Assembly (NCBI GenBank): GCA_041747755.1
Contig: JBGTEN010000357.1
Span: 1 to 16,936 of the forward strand
From: Aurantibrevibacter sp041747755
GTDB lineage: Bacteria > Bacteroidota > Bacteroidia > Flavobacteriales > Flavobacteriaceae
Length of the DNA stretch: 16,936 nucleotides
Direction: 5' to 3'
Shown one piece after another: positions 7,904-16,545 of this stretch. The notes below the pieces were generated by a model, which was not told the origin of the DNA, searched no databases, and was given only the letters and a program-made list of their open reading frames with translations. Within the stretch, counting starts at the first letter, position 1, and every line of letters starts with the position of its first letter. A program made the translations under genes and the position numbers.

Positions 7904-8338
7904 CTATTGAGGGCTCTCTCCTTTAACCCCTTTAATCTGCATAGTACCCTCCGGGGTTACGGCGGTTCCGGAAATGGTTTCCGATTCTGCCTTTAATGTA
8001 ACGCTGACCAAAGAGCCTTCCACATACACTTTAAAATTAATTTCATTGCCTTGAACAACAACACTTTCTGCATTAATACTGCCGGCTCCCACAATAATTT
8101 TAACGGTAAAACCTTCTTGCTCTTTGTTTATGAGTAAATCACCTTTACTGTACTCATAAGGTGCGTTTGCAACCGTATAATTCCAATACCCTAGTAGCTC
8201 CTCTTCTCCGAACCAAATACTTTCCTTGCTAGTATTTGCATAATTATGTTGTGGTTTTATTGCCGAACTTATTGATAAATTATAAACAAAAAAAGAAATT
8301 ACAAACAAGGGCAGTATTAATTTTCTAAGATTTTTCAT
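7904..8338 (-). CDS. Unrecognised small secreted protein (144 aa)
   Basis: The 144-aa product has a basic N-terminus (KNLRK) and a hydrophobic core, with a likely signal-peptidase I site after SSA at about residue 26; no lipobox cysteine is present. The mature part of about 118 residues opens with an LLGYWNYTVANAPYEYSKGDLLI-like segment (about 48-70). It continues with short alternating strands separated by glycines, which suggests a small beta sandwich or lipocalin-like barrel. I do not recognise the family. It precedes the amidohydrolase by 49 bases on the same strand and has its own promoter candidate (8363-8391), so the two are probably co-transcribed. It may assist or bind something related to that enzyme, but this is only a guess from position. 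Confidence 0.8.
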   Translation of the reverse strand: MKNLRKLILPLFVISFFVYNLSISSAIKPQHNYANTSKESIWFGEEELLGYWNYTVANAPYEYSKGDLLINKEQEGFTVKIIVGAGSINAESVVVQGNEINFKVYVEGSLVSVTLKAESETISGTAVTPEGTMQIKGVKGESPQ

Positions 8339-8362
8339 TTTACAAGATTTATGGTTATATGC

Positions 8363-8391
8363 TAAATATACAAAACAATTTTATGGTCAAA
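8363..8391 (-). promoter_or_regulatory. Promoter candidate for the 144-aa gene and amidohydrolase
   Basis: On the minus strand, TTTG (8388-8391) is followed after 17 bases by TATATTTA (8363-8370), one base off the Bacteroidetes -7 consensus TAnnTTTG. It would start transcription some 15-20 bases before the ATG at 8338. This separates the gene from the upstream DUF885 gene despite their 70-base gap. Confidence 0.5.
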
Positions 8392-8408
8392 TTATTAACA
8401 TAAAGTAA

Positions 8409-10232
8409 TCACAAACTTTTTTCAACCGCAATCCATTCATTGATTTTTTCTTCCAATAATACTAACGGTAAACTACCGGAGTTTAAAACCTGATTATGGA
8501 ATTCCCTAACATCAAAATCGTCTCCCAAAACTTCTTCAGCCCTAGTTCGAAGCTCGCGAATTTTCAACTGCCCAATTTTATAAGACAAAGCCTGTCCGGG
8601 TGTAGCCATGTACCGTTCAATTTCTGCTATAATCCCGGCTTCGGATTCAGCCTCATTGTCTAAGGAGTACTGAATTGCCTCTTCACGAGTCCATCCCTTG
8701 GAATGTAAACCGGTATCCACAACTAAGCGTATGGCACGATGCATTTCCATACTAAGCATACCAAAATACTGATATGGATCTTCATATAATCCAAGTTCCT
8801 TCCCTAGAGATTCGGCATACAACGCCCAACCTTCAACAAAAACACCCATACTTTCGGGATGTAAAAATTCGGGAAGCTGGTTATTTTCTTGTTGTAAAGA
8901 AAGTTGAAAATGATGTCCGGGAATAGCTTCATGTAAAAATAATGCCTCATCCGTAAATTTGTTATACGCTCTTACATCTGGGATAGGGACATAAAAAATA
9001 CCCGGCCTGGAGGCGTCTTTAGCTCCGGGAACATACTCAGCACTGGCAGAAGCTTCACGAAATACCTCCGTACGGCGTACTTCAAAACCGGTTTTAGGTT
9101 TGGCGTCAAATAATTGACCCACTTTGGTATCCACGCGCGATTTTATTTTGTTGAAATTCAAAATAACATCTTCTGCTTTTTTAAATGGCATCTGACTGGG
9201 AAGTTTTCGAACATGATTGAAAAAGACCTTTATATCACCTTTAAAACCAATTTGGTTTTTAACAATCTCCATCTCATCCAAGATGCGATCCACTTCCTGT
9301 TTACCAAGTTCATGTATTTCATCTGCGGTCATATTAGTTGTAGTGTGTAAGCGAATAAGGTATTGATATGTTTCCTTTCCATTAGGCAAGTAGCCTATTC
9401 CTGAAGACTCTCTTGATGCCGGCAGGTAAGTGTCTTCCAAAAAATTATTGAGTCTAGTGTAGGCAGGAATTAATTTTTCCGATATAAATTGACTGTAAGC
9501 ATTTCTTAAACGTTCCCTATCGGCGGTTGAAAATTTATCATCCGGCAAAACAAGTATGGGTTTATTAAACAAATGCATTTTTATGTCTGCAGTAATAAAC
9601 TCCTGTAATTGTGGAATCATTTTTTGGGTAAGGGCTTTGGGCAAAACTACCCCTTTTGCCATCCCTTCTTCCATTTTTTCAATGGCTGTATCAAGAAATA
9701 GCAGATAATCATTTAACCTATTCAACCAGTTATCATAATCTTGCACAGTTACAAAAGGCTGCACACTAGTACCTCCTGCCAACTGAGCAACGTACAAATG
9801 CAAAGACTGTATCTGTATTAAGGGCATTAGCTCAAAACTTGGCAGATCATACATTGGGGAAGCAATAGTGACCAATGCATTAGTAAGTCCTTCTTTTTTA
9901 ATTGTGCAGTCCCATTGCATTACCCTGAGGCTCATCCACTGTTCAGGAGTTACTTCGGTAGAATCAAACTGTGCTAAACGCTCTAAAAAATAAGTATATT
10001 TTTCAAGTAGGAGATTTTGGTAGCTATCGGAAATATAGTTAGCTATAGTATCATTATAATTGTTATACCCTGCCTTAGTGGCCTCAATAGGATTTATATG
10101 CTTTTTAAATTCATAAAAATCAGCAAAAACTAAATCCAAATCGGCCTTTGGAGAAGCCTTTTTCTGAACCCGATTTTCTTTACACGATAAACAAACCAAT
10201 AAAGAAAATAATAAAAGGGGTACAAATTTCAT
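8409..10232 (-). CDS. DUF885 family zinc-peptidase-like lipoprotein
   Basis: With the ATG at 10230-10232 the product is 607 aa. It begins MKFVPLLLFSLLVCLSCKE, a lipoprotein signal peptide with Cys17 as likely lipidation site. The frame stays open upstream to a TTG at 10328, but those extra 32 codons would bury the signal peptide and cover the promoter candidate 10255-10284, so the ATG is preferred. The protein matches DUF885, a family of predicted gluzincin-type metallopeptidases. The metal motif HEAIPGHH lies at 434-441 of this start and a downstream VEGWALYAESLG (about 466-477) can supply the Glu ligand. The C-terminal PGQALSYKIGQLKI segment is also typical. It is probably an envelope-anchored peptidase or dipeptidase, substrate unknown. 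It stands between the OmpA gene and the 144-aa gene, all on one strand. Confidence 0.88.
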   Translation of the reverse strand: MKFVPLLLFSLLVCLSCKENRVQKKASPKADLDLVFADFYEFKKHINPIEATKAGYNNYNDTIANYISDSYQNLLLEKYTYFLERLAQFDSTEVTPEQWMSLRVMQWDCTIKKEGLTNALVTIASPMYDLPSFELMPLIQIQSLHLYVAQLAGGTSVQPFVTVQDYDNWLNRLNDYLLFLDTAIEKMEEGMAKGVVLPKALTQKMIPQLQEFITADIKMHLFNKPILVLPDDKFSTADRERLRNAYSQFISEKLIPAYTRLNNFLEDTYLPASRESSGIGYLPNGKETYQYLIRLHTTTNMTADEIHELGKQEVDRILDEMEIVKNQIGFKGDIKVFFNHVRKLPSQMPFKKAEDVILNFNKIKSRVDTKVGQLFDAKPKTGFEVRRTEVFREASASAEYVPGAKDASRPGIFYVPIPDVRAYNKFTDEALFLHEAIPGHHFQLSLQQENNQLPEFLHPESMGVFVEGWALYAESLGKELGLYEDPYQYFGMLSMEMHRAIRLVVDTGLHSKGWTREEAIQYSLDNEAESEAGIIAEIERYMATPGQALSYKIGQLKIRELRTRAEEVLGDDFDVREFHNQVLNSGSLPLVLLEEKINEWIAVEKSL

Positions 10233-10254
10233 GGCTATTGGTGTTGGTCTGATA

Positions 10255-10284
10255 TAAAAATACAAAATGAAAATCTTTTGCAAT
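10255..10284 (-). promoter_or_regulatory. Promoter candidate for the DUF885 gene
   Basis: On the minus strand, ATTG (10281-10284) and TATTTTTA (10255-10262) are 18 bases apart, with one mismatch in each box to TTTG-N17-19-TAnnTTTG. It lies 22 bases upstream of the ATG at 10232 and inside the TTG-started extension, which supports the shorter gene. Confidence 0.4.
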
Positions 10285-10427
10285 AGAAATGATGAACTAC
10301 TTTTAAGGTTGTTTTTTCTGTGGGCCAAATTCTGTTTCGAATCGCATTGATTTACCGCATAGCCACAAACAGAAAATCCTATTTCAACACCTCTTTAATT
10401 TGTATATAAAGAGCTGTGTTTACCACT

Positions 10428-11501
10428 TTAGTTATTTAATTCGCAAATTACAAACTCTACTCTTCGGTTATTTTGCCTTCCTCCATCAGTAAAGTTTTCT
10501 ACTTTAGGCTGCCTACTACCATGACTCTGCCAATGTATCCTATCTTTGGAAAGTCCTAATGAGAGTAAATAATTTACGACAGTCTTAGCCCTTTCTTCAG
10601 ATAGTTTTTCATTATAGTCCTTATATCCCAGTGCATCAGCATGACCGTGAATAGCTATTGCAAGATTTGGATTTTCTTTTAGATATTCATAAATAGCCAA
10701 GATTTCAATCTTGGTTGCATTTGTTAATTCATATTTATCAAAAGGAAATAGTATACTCTTGAACACCTGTTTTTTTTCAAGAGAGTGCCCATCTTTCATT
10801 GAAGTTAGTGTCACCAAATCGAGGTAATAGTAAGCACCCTTTTTTGAGCCTTTCTTTCCAAATTCACTTTTAATTGTTTGCACATTATTTTTAAAATTAC
10901 CCAACGTGAGAAATCTTTCTGTGCCATTAGCAACAAATTCAGTTTCCAGACTAATCCAATTTTCAGAGTCGTTTAAATAATCTTTATTGTGAATCTCCAG
11001 AAGATAACTTGCGTTATCCTTTAATTTGGCTAGTTGCATTTTTGAAAGTTCTTTTTTGAAGTCTATTCTAAAAGGTCTTTCGGAAAAAAGAATTCCAAAC
11101 CCTTTAACACTAGTATCCGAATTTTCTGCTAGGCTAATGTAAAATGAGATTTTATAGGTGTCTCCATTTTTCAACGGCTGACTAAGGCTTGCCTGAATAT
11201 ATTCCCTATAATCATCCGGTGCGTATAGATAAAGTCCTGCGTATGCGTTCCCATGTTTTGCTTTCTGAGAACCGTTAAAATTACTTGGTACACCCATTGA
11301 CTGGCTGCAACTGTTGAAATAATCAGAGCTCCCAAGTGTTGGGGTAGTCCATTCTTCTACATCTTGCACAAAATTACCCAAACGCGAGGGACAATTTGAA
11401 TGATTCTCAAAACTTGGGTTTAGCACTAAATTTTGACTCCCAGCCTGAGCAAATTGAAACAAACAAAGCAAATAAGTTATATTGTTAATTCCCGATTTCA
11501 A
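10428..11501 (-). CDS. OmpA-family protein with jelly-roll-like N-terminal domain, TTG start
   Basis: The 357-aa product has a short signal sequence (hydrophobic 9-19, cleavage probably after AQA). An N-terminal domain of about 220 residues begins NLVLNPSFENHSNCPSRLG, the usual opening of jelly-roll/carbohydrate-binding-like domains in flavobacterial envelope proteins. The C-terminal OmpA domain (about 248-352) contains HGHADALG, YNEKLSEERAKTVVNYL and GGRQNNRRVEF. The peptidoglycan-contacting Asp289 and Arg304 are both kept, at the same spacing as D271 and R286 of E. coli OmpA. It should bind cell wall from the periplasmic or outer-membrane side; no N-terminal barrel is present. The start is unusual: the first codon is TTG (11499-11501), no in-frame ATG lies nearby upstream, and the first internal Met is at 69, beyond the signal peptide. 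Confidence 0.82.
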   Translation of the reverse strand: MKSGINNITYLLCLFQFAQAGSQNLVLNPSFENHSNCPSRLGNFVQDVEEWTTPTLGSSDYFNSCSQSMGVPSNFNGSQKAKHGNAYAGLYLYAPDDYREYIQASLSQPLKNGDTYKISFYISLAENSDTSVKGFGILFSERPFRIDFKKELSKMQLAKLKDNASYLLEIHNKDYLNDSENWISLETEFVANGTERFLTLGNFKNNVQTIKSEFGKKGSKKGAYYYLDLVTLTSMKDGHSLEKKQVFKSILFPFDKYELTNATKIEILAIYEYLKENPNLAIAIHGHADALGYKDYNEKLSEERAKTVVNYLLSLGLSKDRIHWQSHGSRQPKVENFTDGGRQNNRRVEFVICELNN

Positions 11502-11570
11502 TAGATGGTAGATGAACTGGTTTGTTCCTCTAAGTTAAGAAATTTAAGAATTGGGTACTCTTCAAACTAA

Positions 11571-11609
11571 AAAAGACCAGTAAAGCATTGAAGGCTGCAC
11601 TGGTCTTTT
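11571..11609 (-). terminator. Terminator of the TPR/barrel operon
   Basis: An 11-bp perfect inverted repeat (11571-11581 against 11599-11609, core AGACCAGT/ACTGGTCT) closes a 17-base loop that has a small inner GCA/TGC pairing. On the minus strand the stem ends in a run of six T residues. It lies 48 bases past the stop of the barrel gene. Confidence 0.82.
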
Positions 11610-11656
11610 AACTCATCAATAAAAACTATAAAAAATAGGTTACTTAAGTACTCTGA

Positions 11657-13441
11657 CTATAGATCGAACTTATAAGTTACGCCGCCTAACACTTGAAAAC
11701 CTTGTACGGGATAGTTGGCCCAACGTAAATAGTTATTATTTGCAATATTGTTGGCTTTTACAAAAACAGATAATTGTTCGTTAAATCGGTATCCTATGTG
11801 GGCATTGGCATCAAAAAAGCTATCCAAGCTAACAATAGTTGCCGGAAAATCTGAGGGCAATACATTTTGAACTGCTACTGTAGCAATATCTTCCCTTTCC
11901 CCAACAAAAAACAAATTTGCGCCCATAAACCATTGTTTTCCAATTTGATAATCTATAAACACTGAACCTGTAAGATTAGGTAAATTCCATGCAGGATTGT
12001 CTGTTTCTGTATCGTAGTCGTATACTTCAGCATTAATCCCCAAAGAAAAATTACGGTTAATATCAATATTCAATTCCCCAAAGATCCCTATGGTTTTAAC
12101 GTCATCATAAAATACTTCAAATGAATTCCCGTAATAATAACCTTTCTCATCTGTTCTAAACGTATTTTCGGGGTTTAACTTAAACAAAGGCTTTCTGTTT
12201 TCAGCTGTATAAGAACCTTTTATATTATAACTTAAATTGGGCAATAACTTCCCTTTAAGTCCTATATAGGCATCATATTGCTGATCTGTAGGCTGTATTA
12301 ATAGTGTTGGAGAAACAAATGGGTTCGCTGCCACAAAATCATAGAACGAGTTCTGAATTAAATCGCCTTCGATACCACCATAGGCAATAACAGTTTCGTC
12401 CAGTAATCTGTAGGAAGCCCTGACTGCAGGATAAATATAAAAGTTGCTTGCACTATTTTCAGCATCAAGACCATAAACCAAATTAACACCCAGATCCAAT
12501 GTTAAATCCTCATTCAACATAGTAAGACTCGGATTAATTCCTACTTGGAAAAGTCCATAATTTATTTCCGGCTCATTTGTTGTGTTGTTTACATCAGCAT
12601 TTTTAAACGTTCCTCCTACATAGTCTATCTTTGCTCTTAATGACAGAGCCTCCTGATTCACTGGAAACTCAAAAGCAGTTTTTACAACAGCTCTGTTTTC
12701 TCCTGATTTGGTTGCATCCCAAAAACGTCTGGCTAAAACTTCCGATCCCGTAAAAAAAGAATCCTCCAAATTGATGTGACCTTTTACCTCAGCATTAAAA
12801 TAGTTCTGACGTGCGTCTATGGAATTGATAATATCTTCACTGAAAACTCCATCCGGAATACCATACCAGTTGTACAATTGGTGTTGTAGACCCAATGTGG
12901 CTCCCCAATCTAAATCACGAGCTTTTTTAGAATACGAAGTGTTTAATTTTGTATTGTAAAAAACATTGTCCAAAACAGTCCCTTCTATGTTGCCTCTTGA
13001 AGAGTTATGGTTAAGTCCAATATCCAAACGCTCGTCTCTGTTAAGCGATCTACTGGTATAAAAATCTGCCAGAGCGTTATTGTAGTTACCCAAACCAAAC
13101 GAGGCGTAAGAGTTAAACAATTTTTCAGGCGCCTCTTTTTTAACAGCAGAAGCTTTACCCTTTGAAGGTGTAAAAGTGGAGGCCACAGGAACGGAAAATA
13201 TACTATAGGTAATAGGCTTTTTTTGAAGCACAATGGAATCGTTTATATCAGGCATAGATTTTATCTTAAAGGCATCGGAAATTGTTGGGGTATATGCCCT
13301 TGTAACATTGACCGTCTCTGTCCCTATATCGTTTCTGTCTTGCCCCAGTGTAATCTGAGCAAAACCCAAAATTAGTACTATTGCTATCTTAATCTGCTGA
13401 TGCATACGTGTTGTCTTTGAAGCCTTCATCTTAATTTTCAT
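11657..13441 (-). CDS. TonB-dependent-receptor-like outer membrane barrel with very short plug region
   Basis: This 594-aa protein has a signal peptide (hydrophobic about 17-31, cleavage near TLGQ). Residues 41-47, TETVNVT, resemble a TonB box. A segment of only about 60 residues then leads to alternating strands from about residue 107 (LFNSYASFGLGNYNNALADF) to the C-terminal GGVTYKFDL, as in the barrel half of TonB-dependent receptors. Classic plug domains are about twice as long. The chosen ATG overlaps the stop of the upstream TPR gene by 11 bases; in-frame ATGs at codons 5 and 13 are alternatives, and codon 13 (MHQQIKIAIVL) gives the most compact signal peptide. It is the second gene of the TPR operon and ends at the terminator 11571-11609. 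The ligand is unknown; a porin-like or assembly role is as possible as active uptake. Confidence 0.85.
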   Translation of the reverse strand: MKIKMKASKTTRMHQQIKIAIVLILGFAQITLGQDRNDIGTETVNVTRAYTPTISDAFKIKSMPDINDSIVLQKKPITYSIFSVPVASTFTPSKGKASAVKKEAPEKLFNSYASFGLGNYNNALADFYTSRSLNRDERLDIGLNHNSSRGNIEGTVLDNVFYNTKLNTSYSKKARDLDWGATLGLQHQLYNWYGIPDGVFSEDIINSIDARQNYFNAEVKGHINLEDSFFTGSEVLARRFWDATKSGENRAVVKTAFEFPVNQEALSLRAKIDYVGGTFKNADVNNTTNEPEINYGLFQVGINPSLTMLNEDLTLDLGVNLVYGLDAENSASNFYIYPAVRASYRLLDETVIAYGGIEGDLIQNSFYDFVAANPFVSPTLLIQPTDQQYDAYIGLKGKLLPNLSYNIKGSYTAENRKPLFKLNPENTFRTDEKGYYYGNSFEVFYDDVKTIGIFGELNIDINRNFSLGINAEVYDYDTETDNPAWNLPNLTGSVFIDYQIGKQWFMGANLFFVGEREDIATVAVQNVLPSDFPATIVSLDSFFDANAHIGYRFNEQLSVFVKANNIANNNYLRWANYPVQGFQVLGGVTYKFDL

Positions 13442-16400
13442 CGGGATTAATTGATGAATTACTCTGTGCCTGTTTTGCTTTAATGGTTGTCAACTCTTGT
13501 TTCGCTTCTGAAACCAAGTCCGGATATTGACTAAAATTGGTTATTACACTTTCCAAAATATAGGTCGCCTGATAGGCATCTCCCAAAGCATTAAAATTCT
13601 TTGCCATTACCACAAGTCCTTTGCCTCCCCATTCTTTGTATCCGGAATAATCTTTGGCTAATTTCTGAACTGCTGCATTAGAACTTTCATAGTTTCTGGC
13701 TTTATTTTTAAAATAGGCATCATAATACAAAGCTTCAGCAGCCAGTTCTCCAGAAGCTATTTTTAAAACTTGAGCATAAGCACTTTCTGCTCGTTGCTCA
13801 TTATTTGTTTTAATAGCGGATCTGGCAATCATGATATGAGCATCGCTTCGTATTCTATCATCAATTTTCGGGGTTGCTAATACCTTTTCGGCATAACTGA
13901 TTGTCTGTGAATAATTCTGTTGCTCATAATATCCCTTCATAAGATTGGACTGTGCAAAAATTACGTTCTGCTGAATTTCAGCTTTGTCTTCCAATTGCTC
14001 CAAATAGGGAATAGCGGTTGTATAATCTCTATTACCAATATAAATTTCGCATACCCGGGTCAAAGCTTGTTCCATATACTCATTGATTCCTTTATCGGCA
14101 ACGGATTTGTATAATGGCAACGCTTTGTCCTTTTCTCCTTTCCCAAAATGTAGCTGGGCTAAGTTAAAATTAGCCTTCAGCGAATTTAATCCGTTCGGAA
14201 ATTGTTTAATATAGTTTTGATACCCCTTAATAGCAGCTTCTGTATTTCCTTCCACAAATTGTTTATCGGCAGATTCAAAAGTGGCAGTATCCAGTTCGCC
14301 ATCGGTTACTTCTACAAAAGCCAGATTACGTACCCAATCTGCATATTCATTTACCCTCCCCAAATCCACATAGATTAATTTCGCTGTTGAAACAGCTTGT
14401 TTGGCCTCCAGAGTGTTTGGATAATCCCGAACTACAGTTTTAAACTTGGATAAAGCCTGCTCATTTTGATTCCCGTTATAGTACACCAATCCTTGTCGTA
14501 ACATGGCTTGTGGCACAAGTGAACTTCCTTTATAATTAGTAATCAGACGATCATATGTTTGCAAACCTTGTTCAATAGCATTAGCCCTAATTTGGGTATT
14601 GCCCAACTCCAGTAATGCATCATCTTTTAAATTAGAATTAGGGTATTTAGAAATAAAGGTGTTCAACTCTTCCATTTTGGTAGCATTCCGATCCACAAAA
14701 CCGTAACTCAGCGCCTTCTGATAAGCAGCATAATCTTTTTCAGGACCCTCCGTAGCCAGGGCTTTGTTGTAAGCTTCCATTGCAGGCCAATATTTGCTGG
14801 TCACAAAGTAGCTGTCTCCCAAACGCAGGTAAGCGTCATTCAACTTTTCGTTATCGCGTATTCCTGAGGTAGTAAAACGATCAAAGCTGGCAATAGCATT
14901 GTTGTAATCTTTCAGTTTAAAATAGGTGTATGCCAAATTGTAGTTTAGCTCCTTAAATTCTTGGGTAGTACCGGCACTTGGATTTTGCTGAAATTGAATA
15001 TAATCTGTCAGCGCTTCTTTATAGCGGTTCAGGGCAAATAATGATTCTGCCCTCCAATAACTGGCTCTGGCCTTAAACTTTAAATCTTCTGCATTGTCTA
15101 GCGACTTCTTAAAATTGACTGCGGCACCTTCATAATCGGTATCAATAAACAATTCTACCCCTCTGTAAAATGCCACTTTCTGGTAGGTGGCCTTACTGGC
15201 AAAGTTTCTGTTTTTCTCAAGTAATTCTAATGCTCCCGCAAAATTTTTGGAAGTTATATAGGAGTCCACCAATAATTCCTGAATTTCTTTTGTTTCGGTA
15301 CTATTGGGATATTTCTCCAGGTAGTTTGTTAGGACTTTAGGAACGGGCTCATAAGCATTTCCTATTTCATAACTTAGGCGGGCATAATTAAGATACGCAT
15401 CTTTCTGAATCTCCGGTGTAAAATCCATTTGAGATGCATTGCGGAACGCGTTTAAAGCTTCTTGTTTTTTATCTAGCTTTAAATAACATTCTGCTAAATG
15501 ATAGTATGCATTCTGCGAGACATCATTAGTGCCTCCTATAATTTTATTAAACTGCTGTATGGCATTGGCGTAATCTCCCTGTTTGTAATAACCGTAGCCC
15601 AGTAAATAATAATCTGTATTGCTCCATTTTCCTTTTTTTCCTTTATATTCTGCCAGATAGGGAATAGCATTATCAAACTGCTTTAAGTTAAAATAACTTT
15701 CCCCAATAATTTTATTGAGTTCGGATACTTCTTGTCGGTCAGATTTTGGTAATTGCTTTTTAGCAAGGGCTATTGCCTCTTCAAAATTGCCCAATTTAAA
15801 ATTCATATCTGCTTGATAGTAGGAAAGCTTTTCCTCCAGAAGTTCCTGATCAGTAATCTGATCGAATCGCTGATTGGCGGCGGCGTAGTCGTCTTGTTGA
15901 TACGCAATATAGCCCAAATAATATTTTGCCTGAGAACCGTAAGTGGGAGAACTGCTAACCTTGTTTAAATACTTTTCGGCATCTTTAGGTTTATTGGCGG
16001 AATACAAAGCATACCCATTGTTGAAATTAAAACGCTCTTTTTCTGTTCGGGACATGGAACTTTCGTCCACTTTTGCGTACCATTTTAAGGCATAAGGGTA
16101 TTTACCTGTATCAAAATAATAATCAGCCACATCTAAAAAGGCCGAATTTCTTTTTGTAGAAGTAGGATAACGTTCCACAAAATCTTCCATGAGCCGGTCT
16201 GCGCCTAGCTGGTTTAAACGAATAGCTGCATTAGCAGCATAATAGGCACTATTTGCTTCAGTTTCGGTATTTTTAGTGGTAGTCTTAACAGCCTCAAAAA
16301 TAGTTTGCGCCGCTTGGTACTGTTTATTGTTATACAGTGCCAAGGCATCTTGATATGCTTTCAGATCGTGCGTATAAATTTTGGATTCTTGCGCAAGGCC

Positions 16401-16454
16401 AATCCAAAATATTCCCAAAAATAGGGGAATACAGGTATTCATTTTTTTAAACAT
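13431..16454 (-). CDS. Large exported TPR-repeat protein
   Basis: This 1007-aa protein begins with a signal peptide (hydrophobic 8-21, cleavage near GLAQ); ATGs at codons 1 and 5 are both possible starts. The rest is an almost unbroken array of tetratricopeptide-type helical pairs. Clear units lie at about 34-58, 175-200, 282-306, 315-340, 503-527, 540-566, 647-675 and 762-785, with typical signatures such as YYLGYIAYQQDDYAAANQRF. No enzymatic domain is seen, so a periplasmic protein-binding scaffold is likely. The C-terminus (about 990-1007) is polar, and no transmembrane anchor appears after the signal peptide. It is the promoter-proximal gene of an operon with the outer-membrane barrel, whose ATG overlaps its stop codon. 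It is divergent from ftsE, with 138 bases between the start codons. I know no specific name for it. Confidence 0.9.
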   Translation of the reverse strand: MFKKMNTCIPLFLGIFWIGLAQESKIYTHDLKAYQDALALYNNKQYQAAQTIFEAVKTTTKNTETEANSAYYAANAAIRLNQLGADRLMEDFVERYPTSTKRNSAFLDVADYYFDTGKYPYALKWYAKVDESSMSRTEKERFNFNNGYALYSANKPKDAEKYLNKVSSSPTYGSQAKYYLGYIAYQQDDYAAANQRFDQITDQELLEEKLSYYQADMNFKLGNFEEAIALAKKQLPKSDRQEVSELNKIIGESYFNLKQFDNAIPYLAEYKGKKGKWSNTDYYLLGYGYYKQGDYANAIQQFNKIIGGTNDVSQNAYYHLAECYLKLDKKQEALNAFRNASQMDFTPEIQKDAYLNYARLSYEIGNAYEPVPKVLTNYLEKYPNSTETKEIQELLVDSYITSKNFAGALELLEKNRNFASKATYQKVAFYRGVELFIDTDYEGAAVNFKKSLDNAEDLKFKARASYWRAESLFALNRYKEALTDYIQFQQNPSAGTTQEFKELNYNLAYTYFKLKDYNNAIASFDRFTTSGIRDNEKLNDAYLRLGDSYFVTSKYWPAMEAYNKALATEGPEKDYAAYQKALSYGFVDRNATKMEELNTFISKYPNSNLKDDALLELGNTQIRANAIEQGLQTYDRLITNYKGSSLVPQAMLRQGLVYYNGNQNEQALSKFKTVVRDYPNTLEAKQAVSTAKLIYVDLGRVNEYADWVRNLAFVEVTDGELDTATFESADKQFVEGNTEAAIKGYQNYIKQFPNGLNSLKANFNLAQLHFGKGEKDKALPLYKSVADKGINEYMEQALTRVCEIYIGNRDYTTAIPYLEQLEDKAEIQQNVIFAQSNLMKGYYEQQNYSQTISYAEKVLATPKIDDRIRSDAHIMIARSAIKTNNEQRAESAYAQVLKIASGELAAEALYYDAYFKNKARNYESSNAAVQKLAKDYSGYKEWGGKGLVVMAKNFNALGDAYQATYILESVITNFSQYPDLVSEAKQELTTIKAKQAQSNSSINPDEN

Positions 16455-16489
16455 AGTGTTCTATTACTATTTACTAGGTTGTATAACGT

Positions 16490-16519
16490 TAAATGTAAGG
16501 GCTAAGTATGTACTGCAAA
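16490..16519 (-). promoter_or_regulatory. Promoter candidate for the TPR/barrel operon
   Basis: On the minus strand, TTTG (16516-16519) is followed after 18 bases by TACATTTA (16490-16497), one base off TAnnTTTG. It would give a leader of about 30 nt before the ATG at 16454. Confidence 0.5.
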
Positions 16520-16545
16520 GGAAAAAGATTTCTGGAATGGAGTGA

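Noticed and set aside
10391..10413. Inverted repeat CTCTTTA/TAAAGAG after the OmpA gene
   Set aside because: The stem is only 7 bp, AT-rich and has no T-run on the minus strand, so it is too weak to call a terminator.
11540..11566. Possible OmpA gene promoter (TTTG, 16 bases, TAAATTTC on the minus strand)
   Set aside because: The spacing is short and the -7 box departs from the usual form at its last base. It is not better than chance in this AT-rich stretch.
12985..13233. Minus-strand 82-aa frame inside the barrel gene
   Set aside because: It is an alternative frame of the barrel gene with low-complexity composition and no family match.
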